From: Pyrodictiaceae archaeon
GTDB lineage: Archaea > Thermoproteota > Thermoprotei_A > Sulfolobales > Pyrodictiaceae
Reading direction: 5' to 3'
DNA: 16,984 bases
NCBI GenBank assembly: GCA_027043685.1
Contig: JALUFI010000075.1
Span: forward strand, 1 to 16,984
The position numbers and the translations under genes were made by a program. Below are positions 7,101 to 13,870 of the stretch, piece after piece (the stretch's first letter is position 1; every line of letters starts with the position of its first letter). The notes below the pieces were generated by a model, which was not told the origin of the DNA, did no database searches, and saw only the letters and a list, made by a program, of their open reading frames with translations.

Positions 7101-7919
7101 GTGTCCCGCAGGCTAAGCGGGGTGTGGCTCGGGTTGCCCCCGCTGCTCGAGGTCAACAACATAGAGGTCGTGTACCACCCATACATACTCGTGCTCAAGG
7201 GGATAAGCATCTCCGTGCCGGAGAAGAGCATAGTCGCTGTCCTCGGCCCCAACGGCGCGGGGAAGACGACGCTCCTCAAGTCGATCTCGGGCCTCGTGAA
7301 GCTTGACCGTGGGAGGGTTACCCGTGGCTGGATAAAGTACGCGGGGATGCGGATAGAGAACCGTGACCCCGAGGACGTGTCGAGGCTCGGCGTTATCTAT
7401 GTCGCTGAGGGCAGGAGGATATTCAGGGAGCTCACCGTCGAGGAGAACATCGAGGCCGTGGCCTACGCCTGGGGCGTATTGGCGGACCCGGAGCTGGTGT
7501 ACAGGTACTTCCCCCGGCTCCGCGCCAGGAGGAGGAGCCGCGCCGGCTACCTAAGCGGCGGCGAGCAGCAGATGCTCGCGATAGGGCTGGCGCTGCTCGC
7601 GAAGCCCCGCCTCCTGATGCTCGATGAGCCGAGCCTGGGGCTCGCCCCGAAGGTTGTTCACGAGGTCTACGAGGGCATCAAGAGGCTGCACGAGGAGGAG
7701 GGCGTCACGATACTCCTGGCGGAGCAGAACGCCCGGAAGGCGCTCGAGATAGCTGACTACGGCTATATAATCGAGAACGGGAAGATAGTGATGGAGGGGC
7801 CGGCGGAGAGGCTCCGGGAGGACAAGGATGTGCAGGAGTTCTACCTTGGGCTGAAGAAGGCTGAGGGAGGCGGCTACCGGGCGGCGAAGTGGTACCGGAG
7901 GAAGAAGAGGTGGGTCTAG
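7101..7919 (+). CDS. livF: ABC transporter ATP-binding protein, LivF type
   Basis: Second ATPase of the importer, pairing with LivG. Counting from GTG 7101 (272 aa): Walker A GPNGAGKTT (49-57), signature LSGGEQQ (151-157), Walker B LLMLDEP with D175/E176, then SLGLAPK and LLAEQNARKALEIADYGY, the typical LivF ending region with a glutamine-containing H-loop (AEQN). The start is not settled. Homology would begin around PLLEVNNIEVVY, and TTG 7134 has GGGGTG about ten bases upstream (7119-7124); GTG 7122 is also in frame. The C-terminus carries an extra basic tail (KWYRRKKRWV). The stop shares the palindrome CTAG with the stop of the convergent V4R gene. Confidence 0.92.
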   Translation: MSRRLSGVWLGLPPLLEVNNIEVVYHPYILVLKGISISVPEKSIVAVLGPNGAGKTTLLKSISGLVKLDRGRVTRGWIKYAGMRIENRDPEDVSRLGVIYVAEGRRIFRELTVEENIEAVAYAWGVLADPELVYRYFPRLRARRRSRAGYLSGGEQQMLAIGLALLAKPRLLMLDEPSLGLAPKVVHEVYEGIKRLHEEEGVTILLAEQNARKALEIADYGYIIENGKIVMEGPAERLREDKDVQEFYLGLKKAEGGGYRAAKWYRRKKRWV

Positions 7920-8599
7920 TTCGCGGCCGCCCTGGGCTCGTAGCCCTGGAGCCAGGTGCTGCGCCGGTAGCTCCTCCCCAGCAGCTTCTCCAGCTCCGGG
8001 TGCTCCCCCTCAATCTCTATCCTGAAGACGCAGGCCGGGTCGCCGTGGGCCACGCAGGCCACTTCCCGTGCCTTCACCTTTTCGCCGTAGAAGGTCTCGA
8101 GCCAGCCCGCCATGTAGCCCGCTAGGGGCTGGTCCAGGTGGCCCTTCTTGTCGAGCCTGGAGCCTAGGAGGAGGTTCTCTCCGCTCACCTCCAGCACGGT
8201 CTTGCCCTTGCCTACCTCGACTCTCTCCACGCGTAGGGAGTCGGCGTAGCCGGCTATTACGAAGCTCTCGAAGAGCACGTCTGCGACGTTGTCCCTGTTG
8301 ACTATCCCCTGGTCTATTAGCCTCTTGACTGTGAGCTTGCCCGCCTCCTTGGCCCCGCCGTAGAGTATGCCGCCGGCGAACCTTAGGAGCTTCTCCACGG
8401 CCTTGTACATGTCTATTATCACGTCCTTGTTGACCATTATGCTGTTCTTCATTGCCTCCCGGAAGTACTCCTCTATTGTCTCCTCGTAGCTCCTCCCCGG
8501 GGCCGCAGCCGGCTGCGCTGCCGCGGGCTTCTCCGGCTCCTCTACGGCTACCGCGCGGGGCTCCTCCCTGCGCTCCTTCCGGCGCCTCCTGAAGAGCAT
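7916..8599 (-). CDS. V4R-domain (4-vinyl reductase-like) protein
   Basis: 227 aa, soluble. Residues 1-36 are a charged, Ala/Pro/Glu-rich leader (RRRRKERREEPR, then AAAQPAAAPG). The body begins near SYEETIEEYFREAM and ends with a V4R/XylR-N-like module, marked by EVSGENLLLGSRL, PLAGYMAGWLETFYGEKVKARE and VACVAHGDPACVFRIEIEG; the conserved Cys and the HGDPxCxF motif are present. V4R domains bind small hydrophobic ligands or metals, for example the phenol-sensing part of XylR/DmpR, and occur as stand-alone proteins in archaea. No DNA-binding domain is visible. ATG start with GGGAGGAGG about eight bases upstream. It is convergent with livF with overlapping stops. Role unknown; a ligand sensor or carrier for the transporter substrate is inference only. 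Confidence 0.75.
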   Translation of the reverse strand: MLFRRRRKERREEPRAVAVEEPEKPAAAQPAAAPGRSYEETIEEYFREAMKNSIMVNKDVIIDMYKAVEKLLRFAGGILYGGAKEAGKLTVKRLIDQGIVNRDNVADVLFESFVIAGYADSLRVERVEVGKGKTVLEVSGENLLLGSRLDKKGHLDQPLAGYMAGWLETFYGEKVKAREVACVAHGDPACVFRIEIEGEHPELEKLLGRSYRRSTWLQGYEPRAAAN

Positions 8600-8794
8600 G
8601 GTTTTCCTCCTCCCTTTTCCTCCCTGCTCGGCGCCCCTCCCGGGGGTCGTGGGGGAGCCGTGGGCGCCAATGCATCATTAATCGTAGGGAATCCTTCTTT
8701 ATCCGTGGCCGCGAAAGGCTTCGGCTCTCCTCATGCACGATGAAGGCGCCGGGTTATTTTCATCGGTTAGCGTGTAAATAGGCTCCACCGGGGT

Positions 8795-9463
8795 CTAGGG
8801 GGCCAGTCTCCTGCCGAGCACCCTCTCCAGCTCCCCGCGTGGCACCGCACCCTCCCGCACGAGCCTCGGGGGCTCAGCGGTGAGGTCCACCACGGTGCTC
8901 GGCCTGCCGAGCGGCGCGGGCCCAGCGTCAACCACGTAGTCGACGCGGCCGTCGAGCTGCTCCAGCGCCTCCCCAGCCGTCCTCGCCGGCGGGCGGCGGT
9001 GGATGTTCGCGCTGGTCCCGGTGAGGACGCCGCCAGCCTCCTCTATGAGCACGAGGGCGACCCGGTGCCCGGGCACCCTCACCCCTATCCTCCCGGTGCC
9101 GGCGTGGAGGAGCCTGGGCACCCGTGTGCCAGGCCTCACGGGGAGGATGAGGGTTAGGGGGCCGGGCCAGAACCTCTCAGCCAGCCTCCTGGCCTCCGGG
9201 GTGAAGGCCACGAGGCGCTCCAGGGCCTCGGCGCTGGAGCCGAGCACGGGGACGGGGCGGTCCGGGGGCCTCTCCTTTACACGGAACAGCCTCTCCAGGG
9301 CCTCCTCGAGGAACGGGTTGGTGCCGAGCCCGTAGAGCGTGTCCGTCGGGTACACCACGAGGCCGCCGGCCGCAGCCGCCTCAGCGGCTCTGCGTAGCAG
9401 CTTCCTCAGCTCCGCCTCCGGTGCACCGGGGTCGACGCGGACCACGGCCGGCCCGGCGCTCAT
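8795..9463 (-). CDS. L-threonylcarbamoyladenylate synthase (YrdC/Sua5 family)
   Basis: Makes threonylcarbamoyl-AMP from threonine, bicarbonate and ATP, the first step of tRNA t6A37 synthesis; the KEOPS complex then transfers the group to tRNA. 222 aa, so a YrdC core (usually about 200) without the long Sua5 C-terminal domain. Visible: GLVVYPTDTLYGLGTNP, RLFRVKERPPDRPVPVL (the ATP/substrate-binding K/R loop), RFWPGPLTLILPV, GRIGVRVPGH, LTGTSANI (the conserved S-x-N) and a final GRPSTVVDL block. I chose ATG 9463 because GGAGGAGG lies a few bases ahead; an in-frame GTG at 9484 is upstream of that site. Monocistronic, with a divergent promoter shared with the next gene. Confidence 0.92.
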   Translation of the reverse strand: MSAGPAVVRVDPGAPEAELRKLLRRAAEAAAAGGLVVYPTDTLYGLGTNPFLEEALERLFRVKERPPDRPVPVLGSSAEALERLVAFTPEARRLAERFWPGPLTLILPVRPGTRVPRLLHAGTGRIGVRVPGHRVALVLIEEAGGVLTGTSANIHRRPPARTAGEALEQLDGRVDYVVDAGPAPLGRPSTVVDLTAEPPRLVREGAVPRGELERVLGRRLAP

Positions 9464-9511
9464 GGATCCTCCTCCCTGGGCCACGGGGGCTGCGGTGGCC
9501 CTAATAGGGGC

Positions 9512-9519
9512 CCTATAGG
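9512..9519. promoter_or_regulatory. Candidate bidirectional TATA element, palindrome CCTATAGG
   Basis: CCTATAGG is palindromic and AT-centred within GC-rich DNA between two divergent genes. On the minus strand it would start the YrdC transcript near 9488, about 25 bases before ATG 9463, with the ribosome-binding site inside the leader. On the plus strand it would leave a leader of about 65 bases. A second similar element (CTAATAG, 9501-9507) lies next to it. Judged by spacing only. Confidence 0.35.
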
Positions 9520-9604
9520 CCCGCGATGCATCGGTGGCCGAGCGTTACGCGTCCCTCTCCGGGCCGTGGGCGGTGAGGAAGGGTTGAGGCAGGGAAGGGG
9601 CTGC

Positions 9605-10330
9605 ATGAGAGTCGTCGCGGCCTCCGCGCTCGTGGGCGCCTTGCTGCTCCTTGCAGCCCTCTCCCTAGCGGCCCTAGTCGCGGCGGAGACCCGGTACCAG
9701 GCGCTCTACTCCGAGGCCACCCGGGCCCTCGCCAGCGTTCCCCGGCTAGACCCCCACCTGCTGCGCGAGGCGGCCGCGGCCTACACCAGGCTAGCACGCG
9801 CCGCCCCAGAGCTAAGGGCGGCCGCGGGGCTCTACACCAGGCTCTACCCAGCACTAAGGGAGGTCGCCGATACCATACCAGCCCTCCTCAACCTCACCGA
9901 GACACCCCAGTACCACGAGCTAGTCAACACACTCAGGGGGCTCTCCATACTGAGCCCCGAGGCCGCCAAGGCGGCGAGGCTCCTGGAGCAGCTCCCCGGC
10001 CTCCTACGCGCAGCAGAGAACGCCTCCAAGCTCGTAGAGGAGCTGCCACCCGCCAGGCTCAACCAGACCCTCCACCTGCTCCACGCGCTCCTAGAGACAA
10101 TGCCCCCGGCTAGGCTCAACCAGACCATAGAGAGCCTCCTAGAGGCCCAGAAGAGCCTCCAGAGCCTCAACCAGACACTAGCCCAGTGGCCACCCGGGCG
10201 GGTAGAGGCAGTGCTCAAGGCCTGCCTCATAGCATCCACGGCCGCAGCCGGCGCACTGGCAGCCCTCGCGGATACATGGCTCCGCGAAGCCTGCAGCCGG
10301 GGAGACGAAGCCGGGGCGACAGGGAGCTAG
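9605..10330 (+). CDS. Sequon-rich surface protein with N- and C-terminal TM helices
   Basis: 241 aa; family not recognised. I chose ATG 9605 because GGGAAGGGG precedes it; an in-frame GTG at 9566 would add 13 polar residues in front of the signal-like helix. Residues 5-25 are a hydrophobic helix (signal anchor), then about 170 residues of Ala/Leu-rich, probably coiled-coil helices, then a second TM at about 203-222 and a short charged tail. The ectodomain has five N-glycosylation sequons (N96, N139, N153, N172, N189). The last three lie in an imperfect repeat: PPARLNQTLHLL, PPARLNQTIESL and LQSLNQTLAQ. Topology would place the helical part outside with both ends at the membrane. Could be a surface spacer or sensor ectodomain; nothing nearby fixes a role. 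The downstream gene is convergent. Confidence 0.7.
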   Translation: MRVVAASALVGALLLLAALSLAALVAAETRYQALYSEATRALASVPRLDPHLLREAAAAYTRLARAAPELRAAAGLYTRLYPALREVADTIPALLNLTETPQYHELVNTLRGLSILSPEAAKAARLLEQLPGLLRAAENASKLVEELPPARLNQTLHLLHALLETMPPARLNQTIESLLEAQKSLQSLNQTLAQWPPGRVEAVLKACLIASTAAAGALAALADTWLREACSRGDEAGATGS

Positions 10331-10433
10331 CACCGGGGAGAACGGAGGACACGGGCCCCCGGGCGAACGAGACCCGGAGACGCGGGGACCAGGGCCCCTC
10401 GTCAAAAAGCGGGGGAGAGCGGTTCGGGGTGTC

Positions 10434-10916
10434 TTAGGCGGCCTGGACCTCGCCGCGCTCCTCGAGCCTCCTTATGGCCTCGGCTAGCTCGTGGAGCAGC
10501 TCGGCGGGGCTGTTGAACTCCTCCTTGGGTATCTCGTCGAGTATCTTCTCGATGTCAAGGCCCTGCCACTTGAGGCCAGCAAGCCTCTCCTTGAGCTGCT
10601 CCTTCTTCACCGGGAAGTCCAGTCCACGTATCCTCTTCAGCACCTCGACGGCCCAGTTGATGCCCCTCCTGCCGGTCACCCTGGGCAGCTCGCCGCGCTC
10701 CTCCAGCTTCTTGATAGCCTCAGCCAGCTCGTGCAGCAGCTCCGCCGGGCTGTTGAAGACGTCCTTCTCGACCTCGTCGAGTATCTTGGTCGCCGGTATG
10801 CCGTAGTAGTAGAGGTCCTTGAGCCTCTCCTTGATGTCCTCCTTCTTGGCGGGGAAGTCTAGGCCGCGTATCCTCTTGAGGACCTCAACCGCCCAGTTGA
10901 TGCCGCGCCTGGGCAT
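10434..10916 (-). CDS. Tandem-duplicated DUF2795-like protein
   Basis: 160 aa, soluble, acidic/basic-rich, made almost entirely of two head-to-tail copies. Copy 1 is residues 3-82 and copy 2 is 83-160, in exact 80-residue register. Both begin RRGINWAVEVLKRIRGLDFP and end FNSPAELLHELAEAI followed by a charged helix LEERGE. The core pattern (LKxIxGLDFPxxKEx[IL]xERL, then ILDEhxxxxFNSPAELL, h hydrophobic) resembles DUF2795, a small helical domain of unknown function, so this would be a DUF2795 pair. ATG start preceded by GGGGTGA at about 10922-10928 on the minus strand. It is monocistronic with its own TATA-like element. Possibly a small nucleic-acid- or protein-binding adaptor, but that is a guess. 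Confidence 0.75.
   Translation of the reverse strand: MPRRGINWAVEVLKRIRGLDFPAKKEDIKERLKDLYYYGIPATKILDEVEKDVFNSPAELLHELAEAIKKLEERGELPRVTGRRGINWAVEVLKRIRGLDFPVKKEQLKERLAGLKWQGLDIEKILDEIPKEEFNSPAELLHELAEAIRRLEERGEVQAA
10437..10910 (-). repeat. Intragenic tandem duplication, 240-bp period
   Basis: Two in-frame copies, about 10671-10910 and 10437-10670, encode the duplicated domain. The first 20 residues of each unit are identical and the middle is diverged (LYYYGIPATK against LKWQGLDIEK), so the duplication is old and under selection at the ends of the unit. Confidence 0.9.
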
Positions 10917-10975
10917 TCCCTATCACCCCTCTCCTCTTCCCGTCCTCCGAGAAGTAACTAGGCGTAAGCGGTTAC

Positions 10976-10983
10976 GTTTAAAC
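10976..10983 (-). promoter_or_regulatory. Candidate promoter of the DUF2795-like gene
   Basis: GTTTAAAC, palindromic, lies 60-67 bases ahead of ATG 10916 on the minus strand. As a TATA box it would start transcription near 10955 with a leader of about 40 bases. A second minus-strand candidate, CTATAAAG at 11011-11018, is further upstream. Confidence 0.45.
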
Positions 10984-11028
10984 ATTACCGAGAGGCTCCA
11001 AAGGGGGAAGCTTTATAGAAAGGTAACT

Positions 11029-11112
11029 ATGGCGTTTTACCGGCTAAGCGTCTACCGATATAGGGGGCCCGGTTCCTGCTATCTATCAGAAACTCTTTTG
11101 TTGTATAGGTAA
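11029..11112 (+). other. Possible small ORF, 27 codons
   Basis: ATG to TAA in the gap between two minus-strand genes, preceded by AAAGGT. Peptide begins MAFYRLSVYRYRG and ends SETLLLYR. A TATA-like CTTTATAG lies only about 12 bases ahead of the ATG, too close to serve it as a normal promoter. Length and composition give no support for coding, so this is recorded as a low-confidence possibility. Nothing else recognisable fills this gap. Confidence 0.12.
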
Positions 11113-11132
11113 AAGGGTGTGCCGGTGGCGGG

Positions 11133-11369
11133 CTAGAGGGCCTCGGCGAGCATGCGGGCCAGGCTGGGGCTCACCCGGCTCAGGAGCTCAACCAGCTCCT
11201 CGGGCTCCATCTCCTCCAGGCTCCTGCCTATCATCGCGGCCCGGGCGGATAGCACCGCGTAGAGCCCGGGGGCGCTGCGGCGGAGGCGGCTGAGCAGCTC
11301 CCGGCCCCCAGGCTTCTCGGCGTCTGGGCGGGAGCCGTTCCGGGGCCGGACGAGTATGGCTGCGAGCAT
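11133..11369 (-). CDS. Small hypothetical protein, 78 aa
   Basis: Not recognised. ATG start with GAGGGG roughly 13 bases upstream. The N-terminus MLAAILVRPRNGSRP is followed by a polar linker and a helical C-terminal part (about 24-78) with regular Leu/Glu spacing: ELLSRLRRSAPGLYAVLSARA, split as ELLSRLRRSAPG and LYAVLSARAAMIGRSLEEM, then EPEELVELLSRVSPSLARMLAEAL. It probably forms a small helical bundle. No cysteines, no TM. Codon use matches the neighbours and the frame is clean, favouring a real gene. It stands alone, divergent from malic enzyme; a TATA-like CTATACG (minus, about 11417-11423) lies at a plausible distance. Confidence 0.5.
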   Translation of the reverse strand: MLAAILVRPRNGSRPDAEKPGGRELLSRLRRSAPGLYAVLSARAAMIGRSLEEMEPEELVELLSRVSPSLARMLAEAL

Positions 11370-11486
11370 TCCTGGTTGCCCCTCTCTGTCGGCGTATGGT
11401 AATACGGTCGTGGCCTCGTATAGCGGGGAGCCTTGCGTACTCCATGCAGCCCCGGGGGTGGGTGTGAAAAGGTGGCTTGTTGTACA

Positions 11487-11496
11487 CCACTAGTGG
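11487..11496. promoter_or_regulatory. Palindrome CCACTAGTGG in divergent region
   Basis: A perfect 10-bp palindrome in the region between the divergent small gene (start 11369) and malic enzyme (start 11662). It might be a dimeric regulator site. No second copy was noticed. Confidence 0.25.
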
Positions 11497-11583
11497 GTGG
11501 TTAGTGGGCTCGGTGCTCGGCTGGAGTCGTCACCCCCACACCCAGGGGGTAGGCATAATCCCTGGCTCCTCACCGCCCAGGCT

Positions 11584-11598
11584 CTCCAGCCCCTGGAG
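11584..11598. promoter_or_regulatory. Inverted repeat CTCCAG-CCC-CTGGAG upstream of malic enzyme promoter
   Basis: Six-base arms with a three-base spacer, ending about ten bases ahead of the TATA-like element at 11608. Position next to the promoter suits an operator; a small RNA hairpin is an alternative if transcription starts further upstream. Confidence 0.35.
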
Positions 11599-11607
11599 GG
11601 GTGCCGT

Positions 11608-11615
11608 GTATTTAC
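11608..11615 (+). promoter_or_regulatory. Candidate TATA box of malic enzyme gene
   Basis: GTATTTAC in the sequence GCCGTGTATTTACCCG. It would place the transcript start near 11636-11640, giving a leader of about 25 bases that includes GGAGTGGG ahead of ATG 11662. Confidence 0.4.
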
Positions 11616-11661
11616 CCGCCGGGGCCGCCCCTGCTGCCCCTGGTTCTGGAGTGGGTTTGCG

Positions 11662-13044
11662 ATGGGCCGGGAAGGGGAGCGTGTGGACTGGTATGAGTTG
11701 TCGAGGAGGCTGCACCGCCGCTACGAGGGCAAGATAGAGGTCCTGCCCAAGGTGCCCGCCTTCACCAGGGAGCACTTCGCGATATGGTACACGCCGGGGG
11801 TCGCGGGCCCGGCGGAGGATAACGCCAGGGACCCGGAGCAGAGCTTCCACAACACCTGGCGCTGGAACACTGTCGCGGTGGTGAGCGACGGCACCAGGGT
11901 GCTCGGCCTGGGCAGCATCGGGCCGGAGGGCGCCCTGCCCGTCATGGAGGGGAAGGCGCTCATCTTCAAGGCCCTGGGCGGCGTGGACGCGGTGCCCCTC
12001 GTCCACCGCGCCAGGGACCCGGAGAAGTTCCTCGAGCTTCTCCGGCTCCTGGAGCCCAGCTTCGGGGGCGTGAACCTCGAGGATATTGAGAGCCCCAAGT
12101 GCTTCTACCTGCTCGACGAGGCGAGGAAGCGCCTCGAGATCCCCGTGTGGCACGATGACCAGCAGGGCACGGCAACGGTCACGCTAGCGGGGCTGATAAA
12201 CGCAGCCAAGCTCACCGGCCGCGACCTCCGCCGCATGAAGATAGTCCTCGTCGGCGCGGGGGCGGCGAACATAGCCCTCTACCGCCTCCTAAGGGCCTAC
12301 GGCGTGCCCCCGGAGAACATAGTGGTGCTCGACAGCAAGGGCATCCTCCACAGCAGGCGCCCCGACATAGAGGCTCTCCGGGAGAGGAACCCCTGGAAGT
12401 ACAGGATAGCCGTGGAGACCGACGGGGGGTGGCACGGGCCGCGGGACGGGGGGATACCCGAGGCCCTGGAGGGCGCAGACGCAGTCGTCGCTGCCTCGAG
12501 GCCGGGGCCGGGCGTCATAAAGAAGGAGTGGATAAGGAGGATGAACAAGGACCCCATAGTCTTCGCTGAGGCGAACCCGGTGCCCGAGATATGGCCCTGG
12601 GAGGCGAGGGAGGCAGGCGCGAGAATAGTCGCCACGGGGAGAAGCGACTTCCCCAACCAGGTGAACAACAGCCTAGCATTCCCCTCAATCTTCCGCGGAG
12701 TACTCGACGTGAGGGCCAAGACGATAACCGACGAGATGGCTATAGCGGCTGCCGAGGAGCTGGCGAGGTTCGCGGAGGAGCGTGGGCTCCGCGAGGACTA
12801 CATCATACCCAGCATGGAGGAGTGGGAGGTCTTCCCCAGGGTGGCAGCCGCGGCAGCTGCCAAGGCGGTGGAGCAGGGGATAGCCAGGTACCCGCTGAGC
12901 TACGAGGAGGAGCTGGAGCGCGCTAAGAGGATAATCAGGGCGACGCTCGAGAAGATGAGGCTCCTCTACAGGAGCGGCCTCATAGAGGCCCTCCCCGAGG
13001 AGGTCGAGGCCGCGATACGGGGCGCCTCCAGGGCCAGGGAGTAA
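11662..13044 (+). CDS. Malic enzyme, NAD(P)-dependent, decarboxylating
   Basis: Oxidatively decarboxylates malate to pyruvate and CO2. 460 aa, close to prokaryotic short malic enzymes. Visible: IWYTPGVAGP with catalytic Y43, LGSIGPEGALPVMEGKA with catalytic K98 in GKALIFK, metal ligands E140/D141 in EDIE and D165/D166 in HDDQQGT, the Rossmann loop GAGAANIA (from 198), and FAEANPVPEIWP, RSDFPNQVNN. Start: the frame is open upstream to GTG 11497, but that stretch (about 55 residues) looks non-coding, and ATG 11662 has GGAGTGGG at good distance; GTG 11683 is also possible. Cofactor preference is not evident. Monocistronic, 247 bases ahead of the pyruvate oxidoreductase operon, to which it is linked by pyruvate. 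Confidence 0.93.
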   Translation: MGREGERVDWYELSRRLHRRYEGKIEVLPKVPAFTREHFAIWYTPGVAGPAEDNARDPEQSFHNTWRWNTVAVVSDGTRVLGLGSIGPEGALPVMEGKALIFKALGGVDAVPLVHRARDPEKFLELLRLLEPSFGGVNLEDIESPKCFYLLDEARKRLEIPVWHDDQQGTATVTLAGLINAAKLTGRDLRRMKIVLVGAGAANIALYRLLRAYGVPPENIVVLDSKGILHSRRPDIEALRERNPWKYRIAVETDGGWHGPRDGGIPEALEGADAVVAASRPGPGVIKKEWIRRMNKDPIVFAEANPVPEIWPWEAREAGARIVATGRSDFPNQVNNSLAFPSIFRGVLDVRAKTITDEMAIAAAEELARFAEERGLREDYIIPSMEEWEVFPRVAAAAAAKAVEQGIARYPLSYEEELERAKRIIRATLEKMRLLYRSGLIEALPEEVEAAIRGASRARE

Positions 13045-13242
13045 CCCCCCATCCCCAGGCACGTGACGAGCCCCGTAAACGACGCCTGCTTTAACGCCCG
13101 TGGCGGCGAGGGGCTGCGGCAACGGTTCTACACGGCCGCCGCCCCACTTTTATCACACATCCTCCCCTCTGGAGCACCACTGGGGCCCCGGTCCGAGGAG
13201 CAGAGCACCAGTCCCCTGGCACCGCTGCTCCCGGCCCCCGGT

Positions 13243-13250
13243 CTATAAGT
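13243..13250 (+). promoter_or_regulatory. Promoter of the pyruvate oxidoreductase operon
   Basis: CTATAAGT within GGTCTATAAGTAGGGG is one of the best TATA boxes in the window. The transcript would start near 13268-13272, so the leader is about 20-24 bases and holds GGTGGAGGAGG (13273-13282) ahead of ATG 13292. The C-rich, T-containing gap before it (13045-13240) holds no gene that I can support. Confidence 0.7.
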
Positions 13251-13291
13251 AGGGGCGTATATCGCCCCTAGTGGTGGAGGAGGCTGCGCCC

Positions 13292-13870
13292 ATGCCGCGT
13301 GTAGAGATACGCTTCCACGGCCGCGGCGGCCAGGGAGCCGTCACGGCCGCCGAGGTCCTCGCCGAGGCAGCCATCGATGAAGGCAAGTACGCCATGGCGT
13401 TCCCCGAGTACGGCGCCGAGAGGCGAGGCGCACCCGTCCTCGCCTTCACTAGGATAGACGAGAAGCCGATCTACGAGAGGGAGCCAATCCTGGAGCCCGA
13501 CATAGTCGTGGTCCTCGACTCCAGCCTCGAGCCCCATATATACATGAAGGGCCTCAAGCCCAGCGGCCTAGCCGTGGTCAACACCGTGAAGACGCCGGAG
13601 CAGCTCGCCGAGTACATAAGGAATCACGGCCTAAACCCGCCCAGGTGCATAGCCACGGTCAATGCGACCGAGATAGCCACGAAGCACCTCGGCGCACCGA
13701 TAGTCAACACCTCCATGCTCGGTGCCCTCGTCCGCGCATCCGGCGTCGTGAAGCTCGACTCGATAATGGAGGCCGTGAAGGACCGTTTCTCGGACCGGCC
13801 CCACATAATCGAGCCCAACCTCCGGGCGATAAAGGAGGCCTACGAGTCCACGGAGGTGGCCTGCCTGTGA
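13292..13870 (+). CDS. porC: Pyruvate:ferredoxin oxidoreductase, gamma subunit
   Basis: 192 aa. Gamma subunit of the heterotetrameric 2-oxoacid:ferredoxin oxidoreductase (POR/VOR type), the CoA-binding part. Visible: HGRGGQGAVTAAEVLAEAA near the N-terminus (from residue 9), FPEYGAERRGAPVLAF, EPILEPDIVVVLD and NTSMLGALVRASG, all typical of the gamma domain. I chose ATG 13292 because GGTGGAGGAGG precedes it by about ten bases; two in-frame GTG codons at 13271 and 13274 overlap that site. The stop TGA overlaps the GTG start of the delta gene (GTGA), pointing to coupled translation. Confidence 0.92.
   Translation: MPRVEIRFHGRGGQGAVTAAEVLAEAAIDEGKYAMAFPEYGAERRGAPVLAFTRIDEKPIYEREPILEPDIVVVLDSSLEPHIYMKGLKPSGLAVVNTVKTPEQLAEYIRNHGLNPPRCIATVNATEIATKHLGAPIVNTSMLGALVRASGVVKLDSIMEAVKDRFSDRPHIIEPNLRAIKEAYESTEVACL

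Noticed and set aside
11041..11110. Possible tRNA or small structured RNA near GGTTCCTGC
   Set aside because: The T-loop-like GGTTC is not followed by the required A-x-x-CC pattern, and no acceptor or anticodon stems can be paired.
11497..11661. N-terminal extension of malic enzyme from GTG 11497
   Set aside because: The 55 extra residues are Pro/Trp/Cys-rich and unlike malic enzymes; ATG 11662 has a good ribosome-binding site and matches the usual N-terminus.
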